DNA of 64,000 bases from Bacillota bacterium (GTDB taxonomy: Bacteria > Bacillota > Clostridia > Lachnospirales > Lachnospiraceae). Positions 25,645 through 34,120 of the stretch are shown piece after piece (position 1 is the stretch's first letter; each line of letters begins with the position of its first letter). The stretch covers positions 51,198 through 115,197 of the forward strand of contig JAEZLZ010000140.1 of NCBI GenBank assembly GCA_023415055.1, read 5' to 3'. A model generated the notes under the pieces. That model saw nothing but the letters and a program-made list of their open reading frames with translations. It was not told where the DNA came from and searched no databases. Both the position numbers and the translations under genes were made by a program.

Positions 25645-26163
25645 ATGGGAAAGATCATTAAAGATGGTTTTACTTTTGTACAATATGCTAATTCGGGGTT
25701 GATTCGTAAAATTGATGATATAGCGGAGCTGAAAAATAAGTAGATTACTCTCAGTGAGACAAAAACCCATGTAGAAATGTCAAAGTATGCACACTTATTG
25801 GCAGAGCATGTTCTTGATCTTTGCAGGATGGAACGCACCGAAGTGATTGAAGAGTGCTTTCGAATGAATGAAAGATGGCAGAAGAAAGAAGTGAGATTTC
25901 AAGATGCTTTGGAAGTTGCCGGTATACTGAACAGCCTGGCACGGGAAGAAAGAGACATCATAAAAGCAAAAGCACTGCGGGCTTTGGGGCAAGTGGCCGC
26001 AACACCTCATGTCCGGTATCATCCGCTGGTTGCTTCGGAATATGCGGTTGTCATAATCAACCATATGTATCCCAAGGATTTTGATAAAGTAAGAGAAGAG
26101 CGTGAACTACAGATAGAACTGATGAAAAGGGTTACCGATCCTGTTGCTAAGGAGGAAATATGA
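25645..26163 (+). pseudogene. Gene interrupted by an in-frame amber codon
   Basis: An ATG at 25645 behind AGGAGG opens MGKIIKDGFTFVQYANSGLI, runs 32 codons and stops at TAG 25741-25743. The same frame then continues without interruption through ITLSETKTHVEMSKYAHLLA to 26163, ending VTDPVAKEEI. The downstream part alone would have to start at ATG 25777, which has no ribosome site. The simplest reading is one gene of about 172 codons with a nonsense change (TAG perhaps from TGG or CAG). I do not recognise the family; the second half is helical and may be a small regulatory protein. Confidence 0.6.
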
Positions 26164-26185
26164 TCAAAGAGAGGAATGAAATAAT

Positions 26186-27070
26186 ATGAAGAGTCTGAAA
26201 GTAGCTCTAATGCAGCTCATGCCCGAAAAGACGCTTGACGGTAATCTGCAAAAGGGAATGAAACATTGCAAGATGGCAAAGGAGATGGGTGCTGATATTG
26301 CGTTGTTCCCAGAGATGTGGAGTGTCGGTTATAACATTTTAGAGGATATCACACAATTGAAAGCAAGCGCAGTGTCCGCAGACAGTACATTTGTCAACAC
26401 CTTTGGTAAATTGGCGAAAGAACTAAATATGGCAATTGGCATAACCTATTTAGAAAGCTACGAACCTTTGCCAAGGAATACGCTTTGTCTTTTTGATCGT
26501 TTTGGTAAGAAGGTATTGACCTATGCGAAGGTGCATACCTGCGATTTTGGTGAGGAATGCAGATTAACGGCCGGAGAGGATTTCTATGTTACTGAGCTGG
26601 ATACAGAACAAGGTATGATGAAGGTTGGAGCAATGATATGCTATGATAGAGAGTTCCCGGAAAGTGCGAGAATTCTGATGCTTCAGGGTGCCGAGCTTAT
26701 TCTGGTGCCGAACGCTTGCCCCATGGAGATCAACCGCCTTTCCCAGCTTAGGGCAAGAGCATTTGAGAATATGGTGGGTATCGCAACCGTCAATTATCCG
26801 AGCGGTCAACCTGATTGTAATGGTCATTCTACCGCCTTTGACGGCATTGCATACCCTCCGGAGCAAGCCAGTTCAAGGGATACTCTTATTATTGAAGCTG
26901 GTGAACGAGAAGGTATCTATCTGGCTGATTTTCCAATGGACGACATCAGAAAGTATCGAAGCAGTGAGGGATATGGCAATGCTTATCGTCATCCTGATAA
27001 GTATAGCTTACTTGTATCTGAAAAAATCGAAGAACCATTTCTCAGAGATGAAAGAAGAGATGAAACCTGA
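26186..27070 (+). CDS. Carbon-nitrogen hydrolase (nitrilase superfamily)
   Basis: 294 residues with the full catalytic triad of the superfamily: Glu43 in LFPEMWSVGYN, Lys115 in TYAKVHTCDFG, and Cys152 in GAMICYDREFPESAR. Further landmarks are AELILVPNACPM and RARAFENMVGIATVNYP. It hydrolyses a C-N bond in an amide, carbamoyl or nitrile; the set of motifs resembles N-carbamoylputrescine/omega-amidase types, but the substrate cannot be fixed. It starts 22 bases after the interrupted gene. Confidence 0.88.
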   Translation: MKSLKVALMQLMPEKTLDGNLQKGMKHCKMAKEMGADIALFPEMWSVGYNILEDITQLKASAVSADSTFVNTFGKLAKELNMAIGITYLESYEPLPRNTLCLFDRFGKKVLTYAKVHTCDFGEECRLTAGEDFYVTELDTEQGMMKVGAMICYDREFPESARILMLQGAELILVPNACPMEINRLSQLRARAFENMVGIATVNYPSGQPDCNGHSTAFDGIAYPPEQASSRDTLIIEAGEREGIYLADFPMDDIRKYRSSEGYGNAYRHPDKYSLLVSEKIEEPFLRDERRDET

Positions 27071-27242
27071 AAATAATAAGATTGATAGAACGGAGCAAAA
27101 CTTCAGTGAAATGGAGCAAGAACTTATTTGTATCAGTTTAATTTCTTTTGGTATATGCCGGATCTTGACATGGAATGAGATGTTCCTCGGTGACAAACAG
27201 AGGATCCTAGACCTAGATATGACATTCCATTCCTATAAATGA
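27048..27242 (+). CDS. Possible small protein overlapping the nitrilase 3' end (doubtful)
   Basis: From ATG 27048 a frame of 64 codons overlaps the last 23 bases of the nitrilase gene and ends 15 bases before the next gene. The translation is KEEMKPENNKIDRTEQNF then EQELICISLISFGICRIL. There is no clear ribosome site and no recognisable domain. It may be translated by coupling, or the region may simply be a spacer or remnant. Confidence 0.2.
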   Translation: MKEEMKPENNKIDRTEQNFSEMEQELICISLISFGICRILTWNEMFLGDKQRILDLDMTFHSYK

Positions 27243-27257
27243 ACGAAAGGAAACAAT

Positions 27258-28025
27258 ATGACAAATAATGAGATAATTAAGATTGCAATGCAGCAATCGG
27301 CCATCGACAGTAATTGCAGTATGGAGGATTTTGAAAAGGCGAAAAATATGGTCGTTATATCGAAATCCAATGAGAAGGCTAGAAAGTATCTGGAGTTGCC
27401 GTTTTTCTGTGATCTTACCTCCTATGGGAATAATATTGTGGCTTCGGTATCAAAGGAGTTAGTGGGAACCGTAGGTGAATACATAGAGAAATATCCGGTG
27501 GAGCATTGTTTTGAGACTCCAAATCTATATGTGCTGATGGATAAGCTGAGACCGTTTCAGTATAATATTTGCTTTATGGCAGAGTATTTTCTGCCGGATC
27601 TTAATACACTTCGGCCATTGGATTGCAGCTATGAGACACGAGTATTAGGACCGGAAGATTTTATGGATTATTATACTCCCGAATGGCAAAATGCCCTTTG
27701 CGAGAGGCGCAAGCACCTGGATGTATTAGCGGTTGGTGCCTTTGCTGGCGACGTATTGATCGGTCTGGCTGGCTGTTCCGCTGATTGCGATACCATGTGG
27801 CAGATCGGAGTTGATGTACTGCCGGAGTACCGAAGACAAGGAATCGCAGCAAGCCTTACCAGTAAGCTTGCACTAGAAATACTGGACCGGAATGTGGTTC
27901 CGTTCTATTGCTGTGCCTGGTCGAATATGAAATCAGCTCGGAATGCGATTAAAAGCGGATTCCGCCCGTCTTGGGTCCAGGTTACTGCCAAAACAGCAGA
28001 CTTTATTACGGAAATGAATCAATAA
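27258..28025 (+). CDS. GNAT family N-acetyltransferase
   Basis: 255 residues, the same length and group as the gene at 22822. N-terminal helical half with YLELPFFCDLTSYGNNIVAS. C-terminal acetyl-CoA site WQIGVDVLPEYRRQGIAASL (R-R-Q-G-I-A), then FYCCAWSNMKSARNAIKSGF with the Trp-x-N-x-x-S pattern. The ATG follows GAAAGGAAAC. The substrate is unknown. Confidence 0.83.
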   Translation: MTNNEIIKIAMQQSAIDSNCSMEDFEKAKNMVVISKSNEKARKYLELPFFCDLTSYGNNIVASVSKELVGTVGEYIEKYPVEHCFETPNLYVLMDKLRPFQYNICFMAEYFLPDLNTLRPLDCSYETRVLGPEDFMDYYTPEWQNALCERRKHLDVLAVGAFAGDVLIGLAGCSADCDTMWQIGVDVLPEYRRQGIAASLTSKLALEILDRNVVPFYCCAWSNMKSARNAIKSGFRPSWVQVTAKTADFITEMNQ

Positions 28026-28197
28026 TAAGATGAGGCTGTTGCATAATATTGACTTCCATGGATAAACCTTAACCGACAGCCTCAAGGCTTCCCGCTCCGG
28101 TAAAAGGTCGGCGGAACGCCTTCCATCTTTCGAAAGGCACGGCTCAAGGTTAAGATATGGATAGAGCAAATAATTGAAATCAAAGGAGGTAAGGGTA

Positions 28198-29274
28198 ATG
28201 TATCACGGGCTAAATATGAGCTTTGGTAATCTTTCCCGTCTGTCTGATGCAAAAAGTCGTTCCATCAGCCCTGAGAATTTCACAGGAGAAAAGGGAAAAG
28301 GCGGAATGGCAGTGGAGGGACCTGCAGCAGGTTGTGCGAAAGGCTTGGGACAGGGATGGAAGATCTCTCCGTTTGTTGTGATTAAGGCAGGTGAGACCTT
28401 CACATTGGCAGATATCAATGGTATGGGAGCGATCCAGCAGATATGGATGACACCTACCGGTAATTGGAGATTCAGTATACTTCGAATCTATTGGGATGGG
28501 CAGGAGAATCCGTCGGTAGAGTGCCCGGTGGGAGACTTTTTTGCTTCCGGTTGGGGAAAATTCTCACCGCTCTCCTCTTTAGCAGTATGTGTTAACCCCG
28601 GCAGTGCATTTAACTGTTATTGGGAGATGCCCTTTCGTAAGAATTGCAGGATTACTCTGACCAATATTGCAGAAGAGGATATGACACTTTATTACCAGAT
28701 CAATTATACATTAACCGAGGTACCGGAGGACTGCGCTTACTTTCATGCGAGCTTTCGCAGAGTGAATCCGGTGCCCTACAAGGAGGTCTATACGATTCTT
28801 GACCATGTCAGTGGTCAGGGCCATTATGTGGGAACTTATCTTGCCTGGGGAACCAATAACAGCGGCTGGTGGGGCGAAGGTGAAATCAAATTTTATCTGG
28901 ACGATGACAACGAATTTCCTACGATCTGCGGCACCGGTACTGAGGACTATTTCTGCGGCTCCTATAATTTTGAGAATCGGGACACAAAGCAATATCAGGA
29001 GTTTAGTACACCTTATTCCGGACTTCATCAGGTACTTCGCCCGGACGGAGTCTATCAGTCACAGACCAGATTCGGAATGTATCGCTGGCATATCACAGAT
29101 CCGATCCGGTTTGAGAAGAATATCAAGGTAACGATTCAAGCCCTGGGTTGGAGGAGTGGAGGAAGATATCTTCCGCTGCAGGAGGATATCTCGTCGGTTG
29201 CCTTCTGGTATCAGACTCTCCCTACAGCAAAGTTGCATCCGCTTCCGGAGAAGGATTACCTCGAAGTGATATAA
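28198..29274 (+). CDS. DUF2961 / glycoside hydrolase family 172 protein
   Basis: 358 residues from the ATG at 28198, which follows AAAGGAGG. The DUF2961 core is clear: SRSISPENFTGEKGKGGMAV at the start, GMGAIQQIWMTPTGNWRFSI, CPVGDFFASGWG, and the conserved ICGTGTEDYFCGSYNF (near 246-261). DUF2961 is now GH172, whose characterised members act on difructose dianhydride I and on alpha-D-arabino- or fructofuranosides. There is no signal peptide, so it would act inside the cell. It stands alone, with no transporter next to it. Confidence 0.85.
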   Translation: MYHGLNMSFGNLSRLSDAKSRSISPENFTGEKGKGGMAVEGPAAGCAKGLGQGWKISPFVVIKAGETFTLADINGMGAIQQIWMTPTGNWRFSILRIYWDGQENPSVECPVGDFFASGWGKFSPLSSLAVCVNPGSAFNCYWEMPFRKNCRITLTNIAEEDMTLYYQINYTLTEVPEDCAYFHASFRRVNPVPYKEVYTILDHVSGQGHYVGTYLAWGTNNSGWWGEGEIKFYLDDDNEFPTICGTGTEDYFCGSYNFENRDTKQYQEFSTPYSGLHQVLRPDGVYQSQTRFGMYRWHITDPIRFEKNIKVTIQALGWRSGGRYLPLQEDISSVAFWYQTLPTAKLHPLPEKDYLEVI

Positions 29275-29316
29275 TAAAAAAATATTATAAAAGAAAAGCC
29301 CATTTGGATATTGATG

Positions 29317-29361
29317 TGACACCTCAAAAGCTAGATTTTTAAGTCTGACTTTTGAGGGTCA
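29317..29361. repeat. Inverted repeat, possible terminator or insertion-sequence end remnant
   Basis: TGACACCTCAAAAGCTAGA and TCTGACTTTTGAGGGTCA form an imperfect hairpin around a T/A-rich loop. The upstream codons GCCCATTTGGATATTGATGTG and the CCTCAAAAG pattern resemble insertion-sequence ends I have seen in Clostridia, but no transposase is present. It also could end transcription of the GH172 gene. Confidence 0.35.
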
Positions 29362-29392
29362 GTTCATAATATCCTTCTGAGAATATGACAAC

Positions 29393-29420
29393 TTGCAATT
29401 ATTGGGATATATGCTATAAT
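29393..29420 (+). promoter_or_regulatory. Sigma-A promoter in front of a truncated gene
   Basis: TTGCAA (29393-29398), 16 bases, TATAAT (29415-29420). It points at the truncated frame at 29509. Confidence 0.5.
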
Positions 29421-29508
29421 GAAGCGTAGAGAATAATTCGAGATCTCTTTATAAATGATCTGAATTTTATTCTAATTATGATCAAACAAGATAGGAAGGG
29501 AAATTTTC

Positions 29509-29610
29509 GTGAAACCTACAACTAAGATTTTAGCAGTGTTACTTATCTCCGCGCAAAGACCACAATTAAAAAAAGTCGGCTATGCTTTGCTCGGAGGTTT
29601 CAGTTCTTAA
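29509..29610 (+). pseudogene. Truncated 5' end of a lost gene
   Basis: A GTG behind AGGAAGGG opens KPTTKILAVLLIS, which looks like a signal-peptide start, then runs into AQRPQLKKVGYALLGGFSS and stops after 33 codons. A good promoter (29393) and ribosome site lead into it, but no continuation is visible, so it is probably the stub left by a deletion. The rest of 29275-30000 holds only hairpins. Confidence 0.35.
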
Positions 29611-29730
29611 AATAGTTGATGCCTGATATGATTTCATTGTTCTCCTGATATTTATCATGAGGATTATTTTGAGTACTTATTTTGGCATCCTAGATTAAGA
29701 AGTTGTGATCAGGAATGATTCCCCTAATAT

Positions 29731-29765
29731 AACTGCAACAGCATTCGCCTGTCTGCAGTTTTTTT
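29731..29765 (+). terminator. Intrinsic terminator
   Basis: AACTGCA (29731-29737) pairs with TGCAGTT (29754-29760), followed by TTTTT. It is left in gene-free sequence, which supports the view that a gene was deleted here. Confidence 0.6.
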
Positions 29766-29818
29766 GATGTAAAAACGCCGTGAAACGGACGCTTTTTCAC
29801 TTAATCTAAATCTATACT

Positions 29819-29857
29819 GCCGGACAGGTGAGCCAGGAACCTGATCCGGCATTATTT
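29819..29857 (+). terminator. Hairpin, possible second terminator
   Basis: GCCGGACAGGT pairs with ACCTGATCCGGC (one bulged A), followed by ATTATTTAT rather than a clean T-run. Confidence 0.4.
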
Positions 29858-30000
29858 ATGCTTTATTAGCCGAACAAACAATAACTATGTGATTACAGAG
29901 CGGAGTAACGGGATGGACTCATCTGGATTTGTGTGCCTTAACTGGAAGAAAAGCAGATAGAACTGTATCGAAGTGAGGCTTAGAGAAAGGAATGATAATA

Positions 30001-31923
30001 ATGATTTATCAAATCAATAACGGGCTTGTAAAATATGCAGCCGAGACAATACTAAATCATATTAATTTTGAGATAAGGAATACAGAAAAAATCGCGGTTG
30101 TCGGTCGTAACGGCTGTGGTAAGACTACATTGTTTAAACTGATTGCAGGGATGCTTGCGCTGGATAATCCGGACAGTGAGGAAGATAGCTTTATCAGTAA
30201 GGCGGGGAATACGACGATCGGGTTCTTACAGCAGATCAGCTTTGAGAATGAGAATTTGACCGTAGAGGAAGAACTTCTAAAGGAATATTCGGCTTTATTT
30301 ATGTGGAAGGAGAAGCTGGACCACCTTTGTATCCGGATGGAAACGGACCACTCAAAGGAGGTGCTGGAGAGTTATTCGAGAACGTTGGAGCTCTTTGAAA
30401 ATTCAGGAGGATATACCTATCATACAGAGATGGAGACCGTTGTCACCAAATTCGGATTTGACCTGAATGACCTGAAACGACCCATCAAAACCTTTTCCGG
30501 AGGACAGAGGACAAAGCTGGCATTCGTTCGTTTGCTGTTATCAAAGCCTGATATTCTGCTACTGGATGAGCCCACCAATCATCTGGATATGGATACGATT
30601 GAATGGCTGGAACGATATTTGAAGCAATATCCAAAAGCAGTGGTGATAATCTCCCATGACAGAATGTTTTTGGATAAAATAGCAGATGTTACGTATGAAA
30701 TTGAACACGGGAAGATGACACGATATCAGGGCAATTATTCGGCCTTTGTAAAGCAGAAAAGGTTGAACTGGGATAAGCAGCAGAAGGATTATCTGATGCA
30801 GCAGAAGGAAATAGCAAGACTTATGACATTAATCGAAAAGTATAAGCACCATCCGACCAAGGTTGCGATGACAAAATCAAAACTAAAGCAGATTGAGCAT
30901 ATGGACCGGATAGAAGCACCGGAAAGGTATGATCTTAAGTCCTTCCGTGTGGAATTTAAACCTCTTAGACCGGGAGGTCAGGAGGTTCTGAAGGCGAACC
31001 GGCTAATAATTGGCTATGACAAACCTTTATGTGAAGTAAGCTTTGAACTGAAGAAGGGGCAGAGACTTGCGGTGATCGGCGAAAATGGAATCGGTAAATC
31101 AACACTATTAAAAACCTTGGTAAAGCAGGTGAATCAACTGGGTGGAACCTACTCCTATGGTTTTCAGATCGATCCAGGTTATTATGACCAACAGCTTGCT
31201 CAGCTGGAGAATGACAGGACTGTACTGGAGGATTTTTGTGATGAATTTCCGGATATGTTATTGTCGGAGGCGAGATCAGCTCTCGGCTGCTTCTTGTTCA
31301 CTCAGGATACGGTATATAAAAAGGTTAATCAGCTTTCAGGCGGAGAAAAGGTTCGTTTGAGTCTGGCAAAGCTTCTAAAGAAACGCCCAAATCTGCTTAT
31401 CCTGGATGAACCGACAAACCATATGGATATCGTCGGAAAGGAGGCTTTGGAGACGATGCTCATGAACTTTGAAGGCACTGTCTTGTTTGTATCCCATGAC
31501 CGATATTTCATACAAAAAATAGCAGATTCCTTACTAATATTTGAAAAGGATAAAGTAAATTATTATCCGTTCGGTTATGAGAAATATTTAGAACTAGAAC
31601 CTGATTTTACGAAGCAGGAAGCTTCCATAAAGTTCGTAGTTCAGACGAATACATCGAAGGGGTCTGCTTCTTCTAAGGATAGTGATCAAAGACAAAGAAT
31701 GCAAAACAGAGCGGAGCAGTCAGTCAAAAAGCTGGAACGACTGGTGGAAGAGACAGAGAAAAAGATTGAGGAATTAAAGGTATGTATGGAAAACCCGGAG
31801 ATTGCTTGCAATTATTCTAAGCTGAGTGAGTTAAACGATCAGCTGATGAAGGAAGAGGGTAAGCTGGAGGAGTATCTTGAGAATTATGTGAAGTATCAGG
31901 AGGAACAAAAGGAAATGAAATAG
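30001..31923 (+). CDS. ABC-F family ATPase
   Basis: 640 residues from the ATG at 30001; an ATG three codons earlier abuts the GAAAGGA site. Two ATPase domains: Walker A GRNGCGKTT with FSGGQRTKLAF and LLLDEPTNHLD, then Walker A GENGIGKST with LSGGEKVRLSLAK and LILDEPTNHMD. Between them lies the helical linker (NYSAFVKQKRLNWDKQQKDY) that reaches the ribosomal P/E site in this family. The C-terminus is a coiled coil (VKKLERLVEETEKKIEELK). No membrane segments. It is a translation factor or ribosome-protection protein; whether it gives antibiotic resistance cannot be told from the linker by eye. Confidence 0.92.
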   Translation: MIYQINNGLVKYAAETILNHINFEIRNTEKIAVVGRNGCGKTTLFKLIAGMLALDNPDSEEDSFISKAGNTTIGFLQQISFENENLTVEEELLKEYSALFMWKEKLDHLCIRMETDHSKEVLESYSRTLELFENSGGYTYHTEMETVVTKFGFDLNDLKRPIKTFSGGQRTKLAFVRLLLSKPDILLLDEPTNHLDMDTIEWLERYLKQYPKAVVIISHDRMFLDKIADVTYEIEHGKMTRYQGNYSAFVKQKRLNWDKQQKDYLMQQKEIARLMTLIEKYKHHPTKVAMTKSKLKQIEHMDRIEAPERYDLKSFRVEFKPLRPGGQEVLKANRLIIGYDKPLCEVSFELKKGQRLAVIGENGIGKSTLLKTLVKQVNQLGGTYSYGFQIDPGYYDQQLAQLENDRTVLEDFCDEFPDMLLSEARSALGCFLFTQDTVYKKVNQLSGGEKVRLSLAKLLKKRPNLLILDEPTNHMDIVGKEALETMLMNFEGTVLFVSHDRYFIQKIADSLLIFEKDKVNYYPFGYEKYLELEPDFTKQEASIKFVVQTNTSKGSASSKDSDQRQRMQNRAEQSVKKLERLVEETEKKIEELKVCMENPEIACNYSKLSELNDQLMKEEGKLEEYLENYVKYQEEQKEMK

Positions 31924-31948
31924 AAGAGCTAATATAGACTTGCAACAG

Positions 31949-31986
31949 AGCAGCCCATTACATTATTGTGATAGGCTGCTTTTTTG
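31949..31986 (+). terminator. Terminator of the ABC-F gene
   Basis: AGCAGCC (31949-31955) pairs with GGCTGCT (31974-31980), followed by TTTTTT. Confidence 0.75.
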
Positions 31987-32024
31987 GAATTGGTAAAAGC
32001 TTCATTAACAGGAACATCCATTGA

Positions 32025-32676
32025 CTTCAATATGTACAAAAGGGTGTCCTTCTGCTGTATGCCTTAGGTACACTGGTATCTGCACTCGTAGCAGTTACTG
32101 TAAATGCACTTTATCCTGTAACCATTGCTTTGAGTAAGGATTTGGAAGTCACTGGCGTAGAAGTTACCTCCGGTATCGGTGAAGTGGTAAAGACACTTCT
32201 GATGAATTTGGTTTCCAATCCGGTGACAGCGCTTTCGAGTGCAAATTATATTGGTATATTAACCTGGGCAGTTATCTTCGGTATTGCATTAAAATATACA
32301 TCAGAAGCAACCAAACAGGGATTGGCAGATATCTCAGATACAGTTTCTATGGTAGTAAAATGGGTAATCAATAGTGCTCCCTTTGGTATTCTCGGTCTGG
32401 TATTTACAACAATCTCTGAAACAGGGATTGAAGGATTTGCAACCTACGGAAAGCTGCTAATTGTTCTGGTAAGCTGTAGGTTGGCGTGGCATTAATCTTA
32501 AATCCGCTGATTGTGTTCCTGACAATCAGACAGAATCCCTATCCGTTGGTATTCAAATGCCTCAGAGAAAGTGCAATTACAGCATTTTTTACCAGAAGCT
32601 CTGCAGCGAACATTCCGGTTAATATGGAGCTTTGCAAAAAACTTGGATTAGATGAGGATAATTATTCTGTAAGTAT
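32025..32676 (+). pseudogene. sstT: Broken serine/threonine:sodium symporter
   Basis: The translation GVLLLYALGTLVSALVAVTV, SSANYIGILTWAVIFGIALK and VVKWVINSAPFGILGLVF follows SstT/dicarboxylate symporters. The frame shifts near 32470, after KLLIVLV, and resumes as ALILNPLIVFLTIRQNPYPL then FFTRSSAANIPVNMELCKKL (the FFTRSSAANIPVN segment is highly characteristic). The start of the gene is missing and the 3' end stops at DEDNYSVSI, exactly where the palindromic repeat begins. It is therefore truncated on both sides and frameshifted. Confidence 0.85.
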
Positions 32677-32763
32677 AAGTTATTGCTACGCAATCCGCAT
32701 CCGGGCAATGCTTGTGATGCAAGCATCGAAAGTGTCAGCAAGCTGACACCAGCGAAGCTGGAC
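32677..32763. repeat. Palindromic interspersed repeat, copy 2
   Basis: Segment 32677-32749 matches 4267-4339 without gaps (64 of 73 bases). Hairpins are ATTGC-TAC-GCAAT, ATGCTTG-TGATG-CAAGCAT and GTGTCAGC-AA-GCTGACAC, then CCAGC-GAA-GCTGG to 32761. The C-G pair of copy 1 (4302-4312) is a T-A pair here (32712-32722), so pairing is kept while bases change. It lies at the broken end of sstT. Confidence 0.75.
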
Positions 32764-32795
32764 CACACTTACAAAAACATCGTATTATATGTTTA

Positions 32796-33665
32796 TTAAT
32801 TTTCTTCAAGCTCCATGTAACGATAATTTTTAGGTGAAGTTCCATAGAAGCTTTTAAACATTTTTGAAAAGTTGTAGGGGTTCTCATAACCTACGCGATT
32901 TGAAATCTCCTGAATGGAAAGGTTTGTGGATTTAATCAATTCAGCAGCTTTTTGGAAGCGATAATTCATTAGGTATTCCTGAGGAGAAATATGGATTACT
33001 TTTTTAAATATCGATGTGAAATACGAGCGGTTAATTCCGATATCGTTAGCAATATCATTCACTTTTATATTCTTGGAATAATTAAGTGATATGTATTGAA
33101 GAGCATGTTCTACATAGGTTTCGTTGGAATAATAATACCGTTTATCACCGATTGCAGAGCTTTGAGCCTCAATCATAGTAGATAATAAATCATATAAATA
33201 GCCGACTCTACGAATTTCATTTGACAAGGTTAAGGTATTCGCATCCAATATTTTTTCAATGACAGGCTGGTAAGTCGCTGTCGGAATAGTGGAGGTAATC
33301 ACCGGGGTATCTGTATTAAACCCGGCATAGGATAAATAGTCAGCTGCCTTTTCACCATCAATGGTAACCCACATATATTCCCAGGGATCCTCCATATCTG
33401 CATAGTAGTTAATTGCGATCCCCTTTGTGATTAAAAAGATATTACCTTTCTTAATATGATAGGTTTTTCCGTTCATAGTAATAATCCCTTTTCCACTAAG
33501 GACAAAATGGAGATGATATTCATTCGGGATTTTTTGGTCATAGGTATAGCCGGGAGGACACTGCTGATGTCCACAATGTACCAAATAAAGATCATTTGTC
33601 TGCTTGACTATATTCCTGAGACAGCGAAAACCGACGGAAGTCGAATAGGTAGTGACCTTTTCCAT
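32796..33665 (-). CDS. AraC family regulator of the alpha-galactoside locus
   Basis: 290 residues from the ATG at 33665 (upstream AGAAGGA); a start 12 codons earlier is possible. The N-terminal cupin part has DQKIPNEYHLHFVLSGKGII and KKGNIFLITKGIAINYYAD. The C-terminal double helix-turn-helix covers about 195-290: IKVNDIANDIGINRSYFTSI and QEISNRVGYENPYNFSKMFK, then the family end FYGTSPKNYR. This order is shared with MsmR/RafR regulators of raffinose and melibiose uptake. It is divergent from the ABC importer and probably activates it. Confidence 0.9.
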   Translation of the reverse strand: MEKVTTYSTSVGFRCLRNIVKQTNDLYLVHCGHQQCPPGYTYDQKIPNEYHLHFVLSGKGIITMNGKTYHIKKGNIFLITKGIAINYYADMEDPWEYMWVTIDGEKAADYLSYAGFNTDTPVITSTIPTATYQPVIEKILDANTLTLSNEIRRVGYLYDLLSTMIEAQSSAIGDKRYYYSNETYVEHALQYISLNYSKNIKVNDIANDIGINRSYFTSIFKKVIHISPQEYLMNYRFQKAAELIKSTNLSIQEISNRVGYENPYNFSKMFKSFYGTSPKNYRYMELEEN

Positions 33666-33982
33666 GTGTATACCAATCCTTCTGAGTATTATATAGAACA
33701 ATTACATTATACCTAATATGTAAATTTTATGCAATGACAAACACAGATATCTTATGCTACCGTTTGTTTGACTGTACGGTAAAGGTGCAGGCAATATTTA
33801 TTGGCTTAAGACACTTACATTAAGACATGGAATTAAAATATGGGGATGGTCGAGATATATGCAAATAGCTTATATGAATTAATAATATCTTAATTTAAAA
33901 TAGTTAAATTGTATATAGGTATTTAGCTTCCTATAAAATGTTGTAGCAAAACTAATAAAAAAAATAGAAATATATAGCAAAG

Positions 33983-34012
33983 ATGCAACAAAAACACATG
34001 ATTATGCAACAA
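33983..34012 (+). promoter_or_regulatory. AraC-type direct repeat upstream of the importer
   Basis: ATGCAACAA occurs at 33983-33991 and again at 34004-34012, 21 bp apart. The repeat shares TGCAA with the site at 467. It lies about 110 bases before the importer gene; the -10 could be TATTGT at 34031 or TAAAAT at 34043. I see no other gene or clear element in 33666-34120, which is otherwise very AT-rich. Confidence 0.55.
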
Positions 34013-34120
34013 TAAAATATTTTAAAAGAATATTGTTTACAGTAAAATGGAAGTACGTTGTCGGTAGTGATATCGGGGACACAACGTAATAAAATTCGTG
34101 GATAAAAAAGGAGGAGAATT

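Noticed and set aside
25741..25743. TAG as a pyrrolysine codon
   Set aside because: No pyrrolysine machinery is visible and the gene is not a methylamine methyltransferase; a nonsense mutation is simpler.
26688..27242. 184-codon frame across the nitrilase 3' end
   Set aside because: Most of it is out of frame with the nitrilase and reads as noise; only the last 64 codons outside the nitrilase were kept as a doubtful small gene.
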